64,000 nt of DNA from Candidatus Micrarchaeum sp. (GTDB lineage: Archaea; SpSt-1190; DYHY01). The stretch covers positions 1,794 to 65,793 of the forward strand of contig DYHY01000004.1 in assembly GCA_020723935.1 (NCBI GenBank), read 5' to 3'. Shown here piece after piece: positions 35,180-44,339 of this stretch. The notes below the pieces were generated by a model. The model was not told the origin of the DNA and did not search any database. It was given only the letters and a program-made list of their open reading frames with translations. Position 1 is the first letter of the stretch. Every line of letters starts with the position of its first letter. The position numbers and the translations under genes were made by a program.

Positions 35180-36565
35180 ATGGCAGAGGCACGGGGAGCG
35201 ATCAACACCTTCTTTGACCCCAAGACAATAGCGGTCGTCGGGGTCTCCTCCACTGAGGAGGAAGGGCCGGGCCGGATAATATTCAAGAACCTCTCCTCGG
35301 GCTTTCCTGGGAAGGTCTATGCTGTCAACCCCCGGGCCGCGCAGATAGAGGGGGCGCGCTGCTACCCGTCCGTCGGGGAGATACCCGGGCCCGTCGACCT
35401 GTGCGTGATAGCGACGCCCGCCGCGGTCGTCCCGCAGATACTCGAGGACTGCGGCCGCAAGGGGACGCGCAACGCGATAATAGTGTCCGGCGGCTTCGGC
35501 GAGGTCGGGAACACGGACCTGGAGGCGCGCCTCGAGGAGGCCTCAGTCAAGCACGGGATCAGGATAATAGGCCCAAACTGCCTGGGGATCTACGACTCGC
35601 ATTCCAAGATAAACGCGTTCTTCCTCCCCAGCTACAGGATACGCGTGCCGAAGCCTGGGAACGTCGCGTTCATCAGCCAGAGCGGCGCGGTCGCCGGCGG
35701 GGGCCTGGACTGGGCGGCCGCCGAGAACATCGGGATCTCCAAGATCGTCTCCTACGGCAACAAGCTGGACGTAGGGGAGTGCGAGATGCTCGAATACCTG
35801 GAGCGCGACGACCGCACGAAGGTCATAATGGTGTACCTGGAGGGCCTCAAGGACGGGAGGCGGTTCGTGAGGATAGCCCGCAGGGTCTCCAGGAAGAAGC
35901 CTATAATAGTCCTCAAGGTCGGGAACACCTCCAGGGGCGCGGCCGCGGTCAAGAGCCACACCGGGTCCCTCGCGGGCGACTCCAAGGTCTACGCCGGCGC
36001 CTTCGCCCAGGCGGGCATCGTCCAGGCGAGGACCCTGGAGGAGCTCTTCGACTTCGCGAAGGCGTTCTCCCTCCAGCAGCCGGGCGCGGGCCCGCGCGTC
36101 CAGGTGATAACTAGCGGCGGGGGCTTCGGCGTCATGGGGACGGACGCGATAGAGGAGAACGCTCTCGTCATGGCCGAGATGGGGGAGGAGAGGCGGGCTG
36201 CCCTGCGCGCCCAGCTCCCGGCGCATTGCGTGATCGTAAACCCGCTGGACGTCACGGGGGACTCGGACGCCGAAAGGTACAAGCTCGCGACGGACGCGGC
36301 GATAGATGACCCTGCGGTCGACGCGATCCTCCTGATCTTCCTCTTCCAGCTCCCGAAGCTCTCGACGGAGGTCGTGAAGATAATGGCCCTCGCCGACAGG
36401 CGCACCGACAAGCCGATAGTCGCCGTCGCGATAGGGTCGGAATTCACGCACCTGCACCGGGTCACGATGGAAGCCGAGGGGATCCCGGTCTACGACACGC
36501 CCGAGCGGGCGGTGCGCGCGATGAAGGCGCTCGTCGACGCGGGACGCCTCCGCGCCGCGCCATGA
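35180..36565 (+). CDS. acdA: ADP-forming acetyl/acyl-CoA synthetase, alpha subunit
   Basis: 461 aa from ATG 35180 (MAEARGAINTFFDPKTIAVV). CoA-binding Rossmann part (about 1-135), then the two succinyl-CoA-synthetase-like parts; the block VKSHTGSLAGDSKVYAGAF contains the His that carries phosphate. These enzymes make ATP from acyl-CoA, ADP and phosphate in sugar and amino-acid fermentation. The ATP-grasp beta subunit is not in the window. An upstream GTG at 35153 is less likely than the ATG after GGGGGGAG. The stop overlaps the next ATG (ATGA). Confidence 0.92.
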   Translation: MAEARGAINTFFDPKTIAVVGVSSTEEEGPGRIIFKNLSSGFPGKVYAVNPRAAQIEGARCYPSVGEIPGPVDLCVIATPAAVVPQILEDCGRKGTRNAIIVSGGFGEVGNTDLEARLEEASVKHGIRIIGPNCLGIYDSHSKINAFFLPSYRIRVPKPGNVAFISQSGAVAGGGLDWAAAENIGISKIVSYGNKLDVGECEMLEYLERDDRTKVIMVYLEGLKDGRRFVRIARRVSRKKPIIVLKVGNTSRGAAAVKSHTGSLAGDSKVYAGAFAQAGIVQARTLEELFDFAKAFSLQQPGAGPRVQVITSGGGFGVMGTDAIEENALVMAEMGEERRAALRAQLPAHCVIVNPLDVTGDSDAERYKLATDAAIDDPAVDAILLIFLFQLPKLSTEVVKIMALADRRTDKPIVAVAIGSEFTHLHRVTMEAEGIPVYDTPERAVRAMKALVDAGRLRAAP

Positions 36566-37503
36566 CCGCGGGCGTGCCCTGGAACGGGAAGGTCAGGTTC
36601 ATAATATCGGACGTCGACGAGACCGTCGCCGACGTCTACAGGAAGGCCTCGCCTAATCTCGTCAAGCGGATAGAGGACGTCCTCTCGGGTGGGCGCTCGA
36701 TCCTCTTCATATCGGGCCAGGGCAAGGAGGGCATACACGAGAGAATTACGGGAATGCTCGAGCCGGCGCTGCGCCAGAGAACCCTCGTCGGCGGATGCCT
36801 GGGCGCGGAGGTCTGGGGCTTCGGGGCGGACGGCAGGTTCCTCGGGCGCCCCCTCTATAGCCTCTACGACGCCCTGACGGGCCAGCAGAAGAGGAAGTGG
36901 CGCGAGATCGTGGGCAGGGTGGCTGGCGAGTTCTCCCTCAGGATCTTCCCGCCGATGCCCTTTGCCGACTTCAAGAAGAAGGCGGGCGGGAACCCGCGGG
37001 CAGTCATGCTCGCCGACAGGGGCGCGCAGATAACCCTCGAGGTCGTGAACAAGAGCCTTGCGCCTGGGATACCCGACATGCGGGTCCCCATCGCTAGGAG
37101 GCTCAAGGCGCTTCTGTCCGCGGCGAGGCTCCCCGTCAGGCCGACGTTCGGCGGGGCGTTCGCCCTAGACATGCGCCTCGCCGGGGCGTCCAAGGGCCTC
37201 GCGGTGAGGCGCGTCGTCTCCGACGAGAGGGTCCTCTCCGCGGTGGGCCTCTCCAGGAGGGAAATCCTCCCTATGCGCGAGCGCGTGGAGGTGTGGGGCG
37301 ATAGGTTCGAGGGCGGGGGCGTCGATTCGGAGATAAGCAGGGCCCTTCCGCCGGCGGTCAGGTCAATCGACTTCCGTGCCGAGGACCCGGCTCGCTTCCC
37401 AAAGGGGCGAAACATCGTCCTCTGGGACGGGCGGCGTAGGCTCCACGACGGCCTCCTGCAATACCTCTCCTCCCGGCAGCCGCGAAAAGGGCATATTAAT
37501 TAA
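36562..37503 (+). CDS. HAD-family phosphatase
   Basis: 313 aa. Motif I is ISDVDETVADVY (DxDxT) near residue 14; motif II is LFISGQGKEG; a late acidic pair and VSDERVLSAVGLSRREILPM follow. This is the C2-cap HAD pattern of sugar-phosphate or phosphoglycolate phosphatases. A Cys-containing cap is visible around GGCLGAEVWGFG. The substrate cannot be read from sequence. It is translationally coupled to AcdA by ATGA and precedes CysRS by 38 nt. Confidence 0.82.
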   Translation: MTAGVPWNGKVRFIISDVDETVADVYRKASPNLVKRIEDVLSGGRSILFISGQGKEGIHERITGMLEPALRQRTLVGGCLGAEVWGFGADGRFLGRPLYSLYDALTGQQKRKWREIVGRVAGEFSLRIFPPMPFADFKKKAGGNPRAVMLADRGAQITLEVVNKSLAPGIPDMRVPIARRLKALLSAARLPVRPTFGGAFALDMRLAGASKGLAVRRVVSDERVLSAVGLSRREILPMRERVEVWGDRFEGGGVDSEISRALPPAVRSIDFRAEDPARFPKGRNIVLWDGRRRLHDGLLQYLSSRQPRKGHIN

Positions 37504-37541
37504 CCGGCCCCTCGGGCCACCCGGGCAAGGGAAAGAGAAGT

Positions 37542-38969
37542 ATGGGAATACGCCTCTACAACACGCTCACGAGGAAGGTCGAGGAGTTCTCGCCGATGGG
37601 CGAGACGGTCGGCCTCTACACCTGCGGCCCGACGATATACAACTTCGCGCACATCGGGAACTTCCGCGCCTACGTCTGCCAGGACGTCCTCAAGCGCCAC
37701 CTGCGCCACAGGGGCTTTGCCGTGCGCCACGTCATGAACCTCACGGACGTCGACGACAAGACGATACGCGACTCGCAGAAGGAGGGCGTCGTCTTGAAGG
37801 CCTTCACGGACAGGTACAAGAAGGCGTTCTTCGAGGACATCGCGGCGCTCAGCATCGTCCCCGCCGAGGCCTATCCCGAGGCGACCGCCTACATCGAGGA
37901 CATGATCTCCCTCATCGAGTCGCTAATGAGGAAGGGCGTCGCGTACCGGGGCGAGGACGGCTCGGTCTACTACAACATAAGGAAGTTCCCGGAGTATGGT
38001 AAGCTCTCCAAAATAAACCTCGAGGGGCTCCTCGCCGGCGCGAGGGTCAAGCAGGACGAGTATTCCAAGGAGCAAGCCAACGACTTCGCGCTCTGGAAGG
38101 CGTACGACCCCCCGGACGGGATGGTCTACTGGGAGAGCCCCTGGGGCAGGGGGCGCCCCGGCTGGCACATCGAATGCTCCGTGATGAGCATGAGGAACCT
38201 CGGGGAGACCTTCGACATACACTGCGGGGGGATAGACCTCATCTTCCCCCACCACGAGGACGAGATAGCGCAGAGCGAGGCCGCCACAGGGAAGAAGTTC
38301 GCGAACTACTGGGTACACAACGAGCACCTCCTCGTCAACGGGAAGAAGATGTCCAAGTCCATGGGGAACTTCTACACCCTGCGCGACGTCCTTTCCAGGG
38401 GCTACTCGGGGAAGAGTGTGAGATACCTCCTCATCTCGACGCAATACCGTCAGCAGCTGAATTTCACCTTCCAGGCCCTGGACGCCGCGCAGGCGGCCGT
38501 CGGCAGCCTCGAGGAGCTCGTGAGGAACCTGAAGGCGCGCGAGGAGGCGGGAAGGGGTGCGGCTAGGTCGGACATGCTCCCCGCGCTCGTCGAATCCTCT
38601 AGGCGCGCGTTCGATTCCGCGATGGACGCCGACCTCAACACCCCCGAGGCGCTCTCCGCGGTGTTCGCGTTCGCGCACGAGATGAACAGGCTCATGGGCT
38701 CCCTTTCGGCCGAGGACGCGCAGGACGCCCTGAGGCTCCTCTCGGAGTTCGACTCCGTCCTGGGGGTCCTGGGGGAGGCGTTCTCGGAGAAGGAGGCCCT
38801 CCCGCCGGAGGTGGAGGAGCTCGTCGCGAAGCGCGAGGAGGCGCGGGCCGGCAGGGACTGGAAGATGGCCGACTCCTTCCGCGCCCAGATAGAGGCTTTC
38901 GGCTATGCAGTGCAGGACCGCAAGGACGGGGCGCCCGCAGTCAGGAAAATACGACCCGAACGTCGCTAG
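37542..38969 (+). CDS. cysS: cysteinyl-tRNA synthetase
   Basis: 475 aa, full length. HIGH signature in [17 protein letters not shown], zinc ligands including Cys in TCGPT, ECSVMS and [18 protein letters not shown], and KMSKS in [10 protein letters not shown]. Charges tRNA-Cys with cysteine. The C-terminal 29 nt overlap the convergent gene at 38941. An intact CysRS means that the Sep-tRNA route is not needed here. Confidence 0.97.
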   Translation: MGIRLYNTLTRKVEEFSPMGETVGLYTCGPTIYNFAHIGNFRAYVCQDVLKRHLRHRGFAVRHVMNLTDVDDKTIRDSQKEGVVLKAFTDRYKKAFFEDIAALSIVPAEAYPEATAYIEDMISLIESLMRKGVAYRGEDGSVYYNIRKFPEYGKLSKINLEGLLAGARVKQDEYSKEQANDFALWKAYDPPDGMVYWESPWGRGRPGWHIECSVMSMRNLGETFDIHCGGIDLIFPHHEDEIAQSEAATGKKFANYWVHNEHLLVNGKKMSKSMGNFYTLRDVLSRGYSGKSVRYLLISTQYRQQLNFTFQALDAAQAAVGSLEELVRNLKAREEAGRGAARSDMLPALVESSRRAFDSAMDADLNTPEALSAVFAFAHEMNRLMGSLSAEDAQDALRLLSEFDSVLGVLGEAFSEKEALPPEVEELVAKREEARAGRDWKMADSFRAQIEAFGYAVQDRKDGAPAVRKIRPERR

Positions 38970-39381
38970 GCGGCCGGGGCTTCCAGGAGGAGACCTCCTT
39001 GTGCAGCCTGTCGAGGAGGTCGCGCGCCTCGGGGCCTATGTATTGCAGCTCGACTGACAGGCGCGTGGGCTCGAAGGTCGCCGAGACGAGCGGCTGGCTG
39101 TTGTAGAAGTTGGACCAGGTCATCCTCGCTATCGCCTTGTGCGGACGCTCCTCGGAGAGCTGGTCCGAGTACATCGCGACCAGGCCCTCGCGGTCGATAG
39201 GCTTGGCCAGGTCCTTGTAGTGGATTATCTTGGAATATTGCGGGTAGAATGCCATGCCTGCCTGCGGCTCGGTCGTGACGTCGTGGCGGAACTCCAGGAC
39301 GTGCACCTGCTCGGGCTCGCCGAGTATCGAGAGGAGGCGTCTGAGGAATTCGGGGTGCCATGCGACGGGGCTCTTCACCAT
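38941..39381 (-). CDS. conserved hypothetical protein
   Basis: 146 aa. Soluble, with blocks such as LEFRHDVTTEPQAGMAFYPQ, KDLAKPIDREGLVAMYSDQL and SVELQYIGPEARDLLDRLHK. No known motif. It lies 12 nt downstream of Cbf5, so it is probably in the same transcript as Cbf5, EMC3 and SecY. It overlaps the end of cysS on the other strand. Confidence 0.78.
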   Translation of the reverse strand: MVKSPVAWHPEFLRRLLSILGEPEQVHVLEFRHDVTTEPQAGMAFYPQYSKIIHYKDLAKPIDREGLVAMYSDQLSEERPHKAIARMTWSNFYNSQPLVSATFEPTRLSVELQYIGPEARDLLDRLHKEVSSWKPRPPSDVRVVFS

Positions 39382-39393
39382 GCGGGTGCGGAA

Positions 39394-40383
39394 TCAAGCC
39401 CCCTTCTTCGGCTCGTCCTTCTTCTTCCACATGCGCGGATAGGTGCCGCCGGGCATGACGACCCTCACGGGGCTCGCCGCCCAGCCCCTGCTTGCGGACG
39501 CCATCTGCCGGGCGTCGCACATCGACGTCGCGAGGGAGACTAACTCCTCCTTGCCGCTTATGACCGCGATGAGCTCGCCCGGGACGATTCCTGCATCGAT
39601 CTTCGTCAGCCCCACGCTCGCTAGGTTTGCCCCACAGCAGACGGCCTCGATCGCGCCGTCCTTCACCCAGACCTTCGGGAGGTGGGAGACTGCGGATTCC
39701 ACCGGGAGCACGGCCTTCCTGATCCTCGCCTCCTCGCCGGACTCCATCGCGTCGGCAAGGTCCTGGAGCGTCACGCTGTCCGCCTCCATGAACGGCCCGG
39801 CGCGCGTGCGCCGCAGCTCCGTCATGTTGGCGCCCCCCAGCTTCCTCCCGAGGTCGTGGCACAGCTTCCTGATGTAGGTTCCGGCCTCCACGCTCGTCCT
39901 GAACAGGGCGTCCTGGCCCTCGATCTCCGTTATCTCCAGGGAATACACGCGCCTGGGCCTGATCTCGCGCTTCACCGCCGAGCGCACAGGGGGCTTCTGC
40001 ATTATCGTCCCGACGAACCCCGCGGCCGCGGAGCGCAGGGCGGCCTCGTCGACCGGATGGTGCAGGTGCATAACCCCGACGTACTCCTTCCCCGCCGGAA
40101 GGAGGGCGTAGAGGACCTTCGTCGCGTCGTTTATCGCGGTCGGGAGGACGCCCGTGACGTTAGGGTCCAGGGTCCCTGAATGGCCCGCGCGCGCGGCCGA
40201 GAGCATGTCCCTCACCCAGGAGGCAACCTCGTGGCTCGTCGGGCCCGCGGGCTTGTTCAGGTTTATCACGCCGAAGCGCATGAGCTCCTTCATCGGCCGC
40301 GCGTCGGGGAAAATGCCGAACTTCTGGTCGGACTCCTCGGAAGATGCGCCTTCGCGGGAAAGGAACTCGCCGGTCTTGGGCAT
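39394..40383 (-). CDS. truB: Cbf5, archaeal tRNA/rRNA pseudouridine synthase
   Basis: 329 aa. The catalytic Asp is in AGHSGTLDPNVTGVLP near residue 73, preceded by NLNKPAGPTSHEVASWVRDM. A PUA domain follows (VESAVSHLPKVWVKDGAIEA onward). Cbf5 works in H/ACA RNPs with Nop10, Gar1 and L7Ae, and also on tRNA U55. Its place downstream of SecY and EMC3 in the ribosomal region is common in archaea. The N-terminal 30 residues are extra to the usual length, so ATG further in (MKELMRFG) is possible. Confidence 0.95.
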   Translation of the reverse strand: MPKTGEFLSREGASSEESDQKFGIFPDARPMKELMRFGVINLNKPAGPTSHEVASWVRDMLSAARAGHSGTLDPNVTGVLPTAINDATKVLYALLPAGKEYVGVMHLHHPVDEAALRSAAAGFVGTIMQKPPVRSAVKREIRPRRVYSLEITEIEGQDALFRTSVEAGTYIRKLCHDLGRKLGGANMTELRRTRAGPFMEADSVTLQDLADAMESGEEARIRKAVLPVESAVSHLPKVWVKDGAIEAVCCGANLASVGLTKIDAGIVPGELIAVISGKEELVSLATSMCDARQMASASRGWAASPVRVVMPGGTYPRMWKKKDEPKKGA

Positions 40384-40447
40384 TGTGCTCAGCCGGAGTG
40401 CGCGGCCCCCTCTTTTAAAACCGCGCCGCCCGCCGCTCCCGGGCCGC

Positions 40448-40912
40448 CTAGATCTCTATCTCGAAAAAGTCGCGCACGATGAGGCTCGCGACGACCGCTA
40501 TGTAGAAGTACCACCAGAACCAGGAGAGGCTGGACACGAAGGCTATCGGGGGCATCTTCCAGACGAGGATCGGGATGGGCATGGGCGTCGGTATCTGCAG
40601 CGTCGCGTACGCCTTCTGGGCCCAGCCGAGGAGGAAGATGAAGATGAAGGACGAGATGAGGTTGGGCTTCATCGTGAGGGAGAGGCGCCTCATGGAGAGC
40701 TCGTTCACCTTCCCCAGGGCCCCCTCGAGCTTCTTGGGCTCCTTCGTCTTCTGCGCCTCCTTCATCTTGGCCTGGGCGTGCTCCAGCTGCTTCTTGAGCT
40801 CGCGCAGCGCCGTCTGGTCGGAGAGCTTCTTGAAGAGGAGGTTCTGTATTACCACCGCGGCGAACGCTATCGCGATTATCTCAAGGGCCTTGAGGGCGAC
40901 TTCGGAGACCAT
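40448..40912 (-). CDS. EMC3/DUF106-family membrane insertase (YidC-like)
   Basis: 154 aa. Three membrane helices (ALEIIAIAFAAVVIQNLLF; LISSFIFIFLLGWAQKAYA; FVSSLSWFWWYFYIAVVASL) and a charged coiled hairpin between helix one and two (ELKKQLEHAQAKMKEAQKTK). This is the archaeal EMC3/TMCO1/YidC-like pattern (DUF106), a membrane-protein insertase. It lies 12 nt after SecY, a conserved neighbourhood. Confidence 0.92.
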   Translation of the reverse strand: MVSEVALKALEIIAIAFAAVVIQNLLFKKLSDQTALRELKKQLEHAQAKMKEAQKTKEPKKLEGALGKVNELSMRRLSLTMKPNLISSFIFIFLLGWAQKAYATLQIPTPMPIPILVWKMPPIAFVSSLSWFWWYFYIAVVASLIVRDFFEIEI

Positions 40913-40924
40913 CCTAGGGCCCCC

Positions 40925-42382
40925 TCACTTGCTCCCGGCGACGAAGCCTTTGAGCATCGGGGCCATGTCGACGAGGTGCTGCTTGACGACGCTCTCGTAC
41001 ATCTTGTAGACTATCATGACCGTAAGGAGTATCCCCGTGCCCCCGCCTATCGCCTGCGTGAAGTCGGCGAACGCCGCGAGGAGGCCGACGGCCGCCCCGC
41101 CTATCACGGTGAGGTAGGGGATGTAGCGGTCCAGGATCATCTCTATCACGCGCGGGTCGCTCCTGAAGCCTCTCACCTGCATCCCGGCCTGGTTGATCTG
41201 CGCGGCGACCGACTTTGTGTCCTGGCCACTAGTCTTCACCCAGAAGATGGAGAAGAGGACGGAACCCACGACCATGAAGACTGTGTACGTGAAGGCCTGC
41301 AGGAGCATCGTGAGGTATATCAGGTTGTAGAAGTTGGCCGCCCCGCCGGCGACGAAGAGTGATGACACGTCGCGCGCGACCCCCCCGAAGAAGGCGAAGG
41401 GGTTGAGGAGGTATGTTATGAAGTTCGTCGGGGGCGTGAGGAAGAATATCAGGCCCGTCGCCGGGGCGTTGTTTGTCACGGTCCCCAGGAAGGCGAACCC
41501 CGCGTTCTGCGCGAGGCGCGCCCAGAGCTGGAGGTTTGCTATCAGCGCCGCGACGAGGATGACGGGGATGTTCCCCGTGTAGAAGAGGTTGAGCGGCCAG
41601 CGCGTCGTCATCCCCGCGATCCTGCCGAACGCGAGGGGGATCTCGACGTTTATCGACTGGGCGTAGACCGCGATGAAGAAGACGATGATCGTGAACACTA
41701 TCGGGACGAGGACGTAGAGGGCCTGCGTCGGGTCGCCCTGGCCGAGGAACTGTAGGGCAGCGGGTATCCGGCCGGCCGCGATCGTCGGGTTCTGCGGGTT
41801 GGGGAGCGGGTTGAGGGCAGCGACCATCACTTCCGTCGCGACGCCCGCCGCTATGAACAGGCTTATGCCCGAGACGAACCCCCATTTCTGGCAGAGCTCG
41901 TCGAGGAGGGCTATCAGCATCGTGCCCATGAAGAGCTGGGCCACGAGGAGCATCTTGAGGGTCGGGTCGTTGTTGAGCGCCGGAAGGCCGCCCATGTAGA
42001 CGTAGATCCCCGCCTCGAAGAGGGCGACGACGATCGTGAGGACCTGCGAGAGGCCCTGGAAGATCTGCTTGTCGCGCGGCTTGCTCATATCCAGCGGCAG
42101 GAGCTTGACGCCGACAAGGAGCTGCAGGATTATCCCGGCGGTGACTATCGGGCCTATTCCCAGGGTTATTATGGACCCGAAGCGCCCGGCTATTATCGCC
42201 CTGACCGCCTGGAAGAAATCCACTTCCCACTGGGGGTCCAGGCCGTAGAGGGGGATCATGCCTAGGACGTAGTAGATGAGGAGGGCTATGGCGGTCCATT
42301 TCAGCTTCTCGTTGAATCCGAGGCGGAGGGTCGGCTTCTTTATCGCTGGGATGTATTTCAGGACTTCCTCTATTCCCGGCAT
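40925..42382 (-). CDS. secY: preprotein translocase subunit SecY
   Basis: 485 aa with ten membrane helices. N-terminal KYIPAIKKPTLRLGFNEKLK, plug region after helix one, loop IGPIVTAGIILQLLVGVKLL and the cytosolic loops with FRSDPRVIEMILDRYIPYLT near the end are typical of archaeal SecY/Sec61alpha. It forms the protein-conducting channel with SecE and Secbeta. It is 59 nt downstream of uL15, the usual order. Confidence 0.97.
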   Translation of the reverse strand: MPGIEEVLKYIPAIKKPTLRLGFNEKLKWTAIALLIYYVLGMIPLYGLDPQWEVDFFQAVRAIIAGRFGSIITLGIGPIVTAGIILQLLVGVKLLPLDMSKPRDKQIFQGLSQVLTIVVALFEAGIYVYMGGLPALNNDPTLKMLLVAQLFMGTMLIALLDELCQKWGFVSGISLFIAAGVATEVMVAALNPLPNPQNPTIAAGRIPAALQFLGQGDPTQALYVLVPIVFTIIVFFIAVYAQSINVEIPLAFGRIAGMTTRWPLNLFYTGNIPVILVAALIANLQLWARLAQNAGFAFLGTVTNNAPATGLIFFLTPPTNFITYLLNPFAFFGGVARDVSSLFVAGGAANFYNLIYLTMLLQAFTYTVFMVVGSVLFSIFWVKTSGQDTKSVAAQINQAGMQVRGFRSDPRVIEMILDRYIPYLTVIGGAAVGLLAAFADFTQAIGGGTGILLTVMIVYKMYESVVKQHLVDMAPMLKGFVAGSK

Positions 42383-42441
42383 CTGTGTTTCGAATCCTTC
42401 CCTTCAGTTCCCCGGCCGACCGCGCGGCCCGCGCCTTCCGG

Positions 42442-42897
42442 CTATTCCTTCTTCCCGGGGGGAGCCGCTATGCTCCCGCCCGCGGATTCCACCTTCTCCT
42501 TCGCGGATTCGGTGAAAGATGTGCAGTTCGTGAGTATCAGGGGGCGTGTGACCTTGCCGCTCCCCAGGACCTTCCCTATGCCGAGCTTGGCGCAGTCGAT
42601 CTCGACGGACGCGCCGCGCATCGACGCCAGCTTCTCCGCGACGAGCTTCTCTGCCATCGCGTCGAGGAGCCCGACGTTCGCGGTCTCGGGCCTGTTCGCG
42701 ACCTGGCCGGGCGTGTGGAAGCCGCACTTCCCGAAGTGGCCGGGGTCGTACTTGAGGCTCCAGACCCACAGGTGCTTGTCCCAGGCGTATCCCTTGCCGC
42801 CCTTGTTGCCCTTGCCGCGGTGCTTCTTCCCCGCCCCGTAGCCATGGGTCCTGTGGCCGCGCTCCTTCCTGGAGCGCTTCGGAAACCTCTTTGCCAT
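42442..42897 (-). CDS. rpl15: ribosomal protein uL15
   Basis: 151 aa from ATG 42897 (MAKRFPKRSRKERGHRTHGY). The Gly/Lys-rich N-terminus GAGKKHRGKGNKGGKGYAWD and the block PGHFGKCGFH are uL15 hallmarks. The longer in-frame lead from 43017 crosses a TATA element and is rejected. It heads a separate unit (uL15, SecY, EMC3, Cbf5) because a plus-strand gene splits it from uL30. Confidence 0.95.
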   Translation of the reverse strand: MAKRFPKRSRKERGHRTHGYGAGKKHRGKGNKGGKGYAWDKHLWVWSLKYDPGHFGKCGFHTPGQVANRPETANVGLLDAMAEKLVAEKLASMRGASVEIDCAKLGIGKVLGSGKVTRPLILTNCTSFTESAKEKVESAGGSIAAPPGKKE

Positions 42898-42938
42898 GAT
42901 GTGACTAACTATGCCTCGCCTGCAAGCCGTTTTTGGGT

Positions 42939-42949
42939 GTTTATAAAAC
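42939..42949 (-). promoter_or_regulatory. TATA box for the uL15-secY unit
   Basis: GTTTTATAAAC on the minus strand lies about 42-52 nt before the uL15 start. It gives the uL15-SecY-EMC3-Cbf5 unit its own promoter. Confidence 0.55.
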
Positions 42950-43018
42950 TTGGGTGGAGGCCGCGAGGCGCCTGACGGCGGCCTGCCTGCGGCTTGCCAT
43001 TGGAAAGGGCTAAACAAG

Positions 43019-43030
43019 AAATTTATACAA
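43019..43030 (+). promoter_or_regulatory. TATA box for the plus-strand gene inside the ribosomal cluster
   Basis: AAATTTATACAA is centred about 25 nt before GTG 43049, as expected for a leaderless message. Confidence 0.6.
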
Positions 43031-43048
43031 GGTCGGGCCCTCCTGCGC

Positions 43049-43766
43049 GTGGCCTACGAGAACGAGGACGACCTTTCCGCCGCCGAGCGGGCCCGCCTCG
43101 GGATAAGCTTCTCGCACAAGGTCTACATCATGAGGGACACGACGGGCGAAGCCGTGGCGGTGAAGACCGTGGACCCGATGGCCAACAAGGAGAGCGTCAT
43201 AGACCTCAAGGTCGCGATGCCCAAGGAGGGGCGCGGGACGCTCCTCGAGATCGTGAAGGGTGTCTATTCGGGGATGCGCAGACTCCCTCAGAACTACGCC
43301 ACCTACATGGCGCCCGACGGCATGCTCACCCGCGCGCAGAGGAGCGGGGTCGTCGGATACTCGGCCGAGAGGAGCCTTGAGGAGAACGGCCGGGTCGCGC
43401 AGTTCGTCGTGGGGAATTCCTCCGCGATGCAGGCGTTCATAGGGCGGAAGCGCGCCGCCGCGTCGGACGCGTACGGCGCCGGATCGTCGGACGGGTACAA
43501 GGGGGATTCCAGCGCCGATTCCTACGGGCGCGGCGGCGAGGCGGAGCTCTGGGCGGGGCACAAGAAGGACGATGATGCATCCTCCCTGGCCGCGGGCGGG
43601 AAGAAGGCGGGGAAAGACCGGACCATCCAAGCCGGCCCTGCCGCCCGGCATCGCCGCGGGCGGGGCGCCGGAGCTGCTGCCCGGCGGGGAAAAGGGCCTC
43701 AGGAAGAGGGTGGTAGGAACGTGCGGGCCCCGTCCCCGTTTGCCACGGCAGACTTCCTGGAGATAG
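43049..43766 (+). pseudogene. unknown protein on the opposite strand of the ribosomal cluster, frameshifted near its end
   Basis: From GTG 43049 the protein reads VAYENEDDLSAAERARLGIS, FSHKVYIMRDTTGEAVAVKT, GTLLEIVKGVYSGMRRLPQN and NGRVAQFVVGNSSAMQAFIG, then a Ser/Asp/Gly-rich linker. At a GGGGAAA run near 43613 one base too many shifts the frame; corrected it reads GKTGPSKPALPPGIAAGGAP, ELLPGGEKGLRKRVVGTCGP and stops at 43766. Without correction it would run on into uL30. About 238 aa if intact. No family is recognised; codon bias supports a real gene. Confidence 0.65.
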
Positions 43767-43835
43767 AGCTACTTCTTACCGAAACCGCCGCGGCCACGAC
43801 ATACCTGCAGCGAGAGCCGCCGTCTGCGGGCCCCG

Positions 43836-44312
43836 TCAGATCATCCTTTCGAGGAGCGCGCCCATCCCGGCCTTCCTGTAGCCGGCCTCGCCCTTGGAGG
43901 AGACCTGCCGCTTGAGGCTCTTCTTGAAGCCCCCCGCGGGGGGGTGGAGGCGCATGTGCCTCTTGATCCCGTAGTCCTGAAGCTTCTTCCCCGAGAAGAG
44001 GCCCGCCGAGGCGTCCTTGGCCTTGGCCTCGTCGACGCGCGCATCCCCAGGGAGCCTTCCGCGCCTGGCGACGACCTTGGCGACCGTCTCCTGGTCCACT
44101 GGCCCCCACGCGACGTAGTCCTTGGCTATCTGGAGCATCGCGCGCGACGTCGGCGTGTCCGGCAGGAGCATGCAAGTGTTTATCCGATGGAGGTTGAGTA
44201 TCACAAGGGTCCTCCTCGCGTCGGGCTTGGAGCCTATCGGCGACTTTATGAGGACCGCCGCGACCACTCCTCCGGCCGCCGGCGACTTTTCGTCTTTCTT
44301 GGGTATCTTCAT
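43836..44312 (-). CDS. rpl30: ribosomal protein uL30
   Basis: 158 aa. The core VVAAVLIKSPIGSKPDARRT, LVILNLHRINTCMLLPDTPT is the uL30 fold entry; the archaeal-type C-terminal extension ends in a basic helix region with FSGKKLQDYGIKRHMRLHPP and AGGFKKSLKRQ. It follows uS5 by 27 nt. It converges with the plus-strand gene at 43049-43766. Confidence 0.95.
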   Translation of the reverse strand: MKIPKKDEKSPAAGGVVAAVLIKSPIGSKPDARRTLVILNLHRINTCMLLPDTPTSRAMLQIAKDYVAWGPVDQETVAKVVARRGRLPGDARVDEAKAKDASAGLFSGKKLQDYGIKRHMRLHPPAGGFKKSLKRQVSSKGEAGYRKAGMGALLERMI

Positions 44313-44339
44313 CTCAGATCGTTTCTCCTTCCTTGCCTT

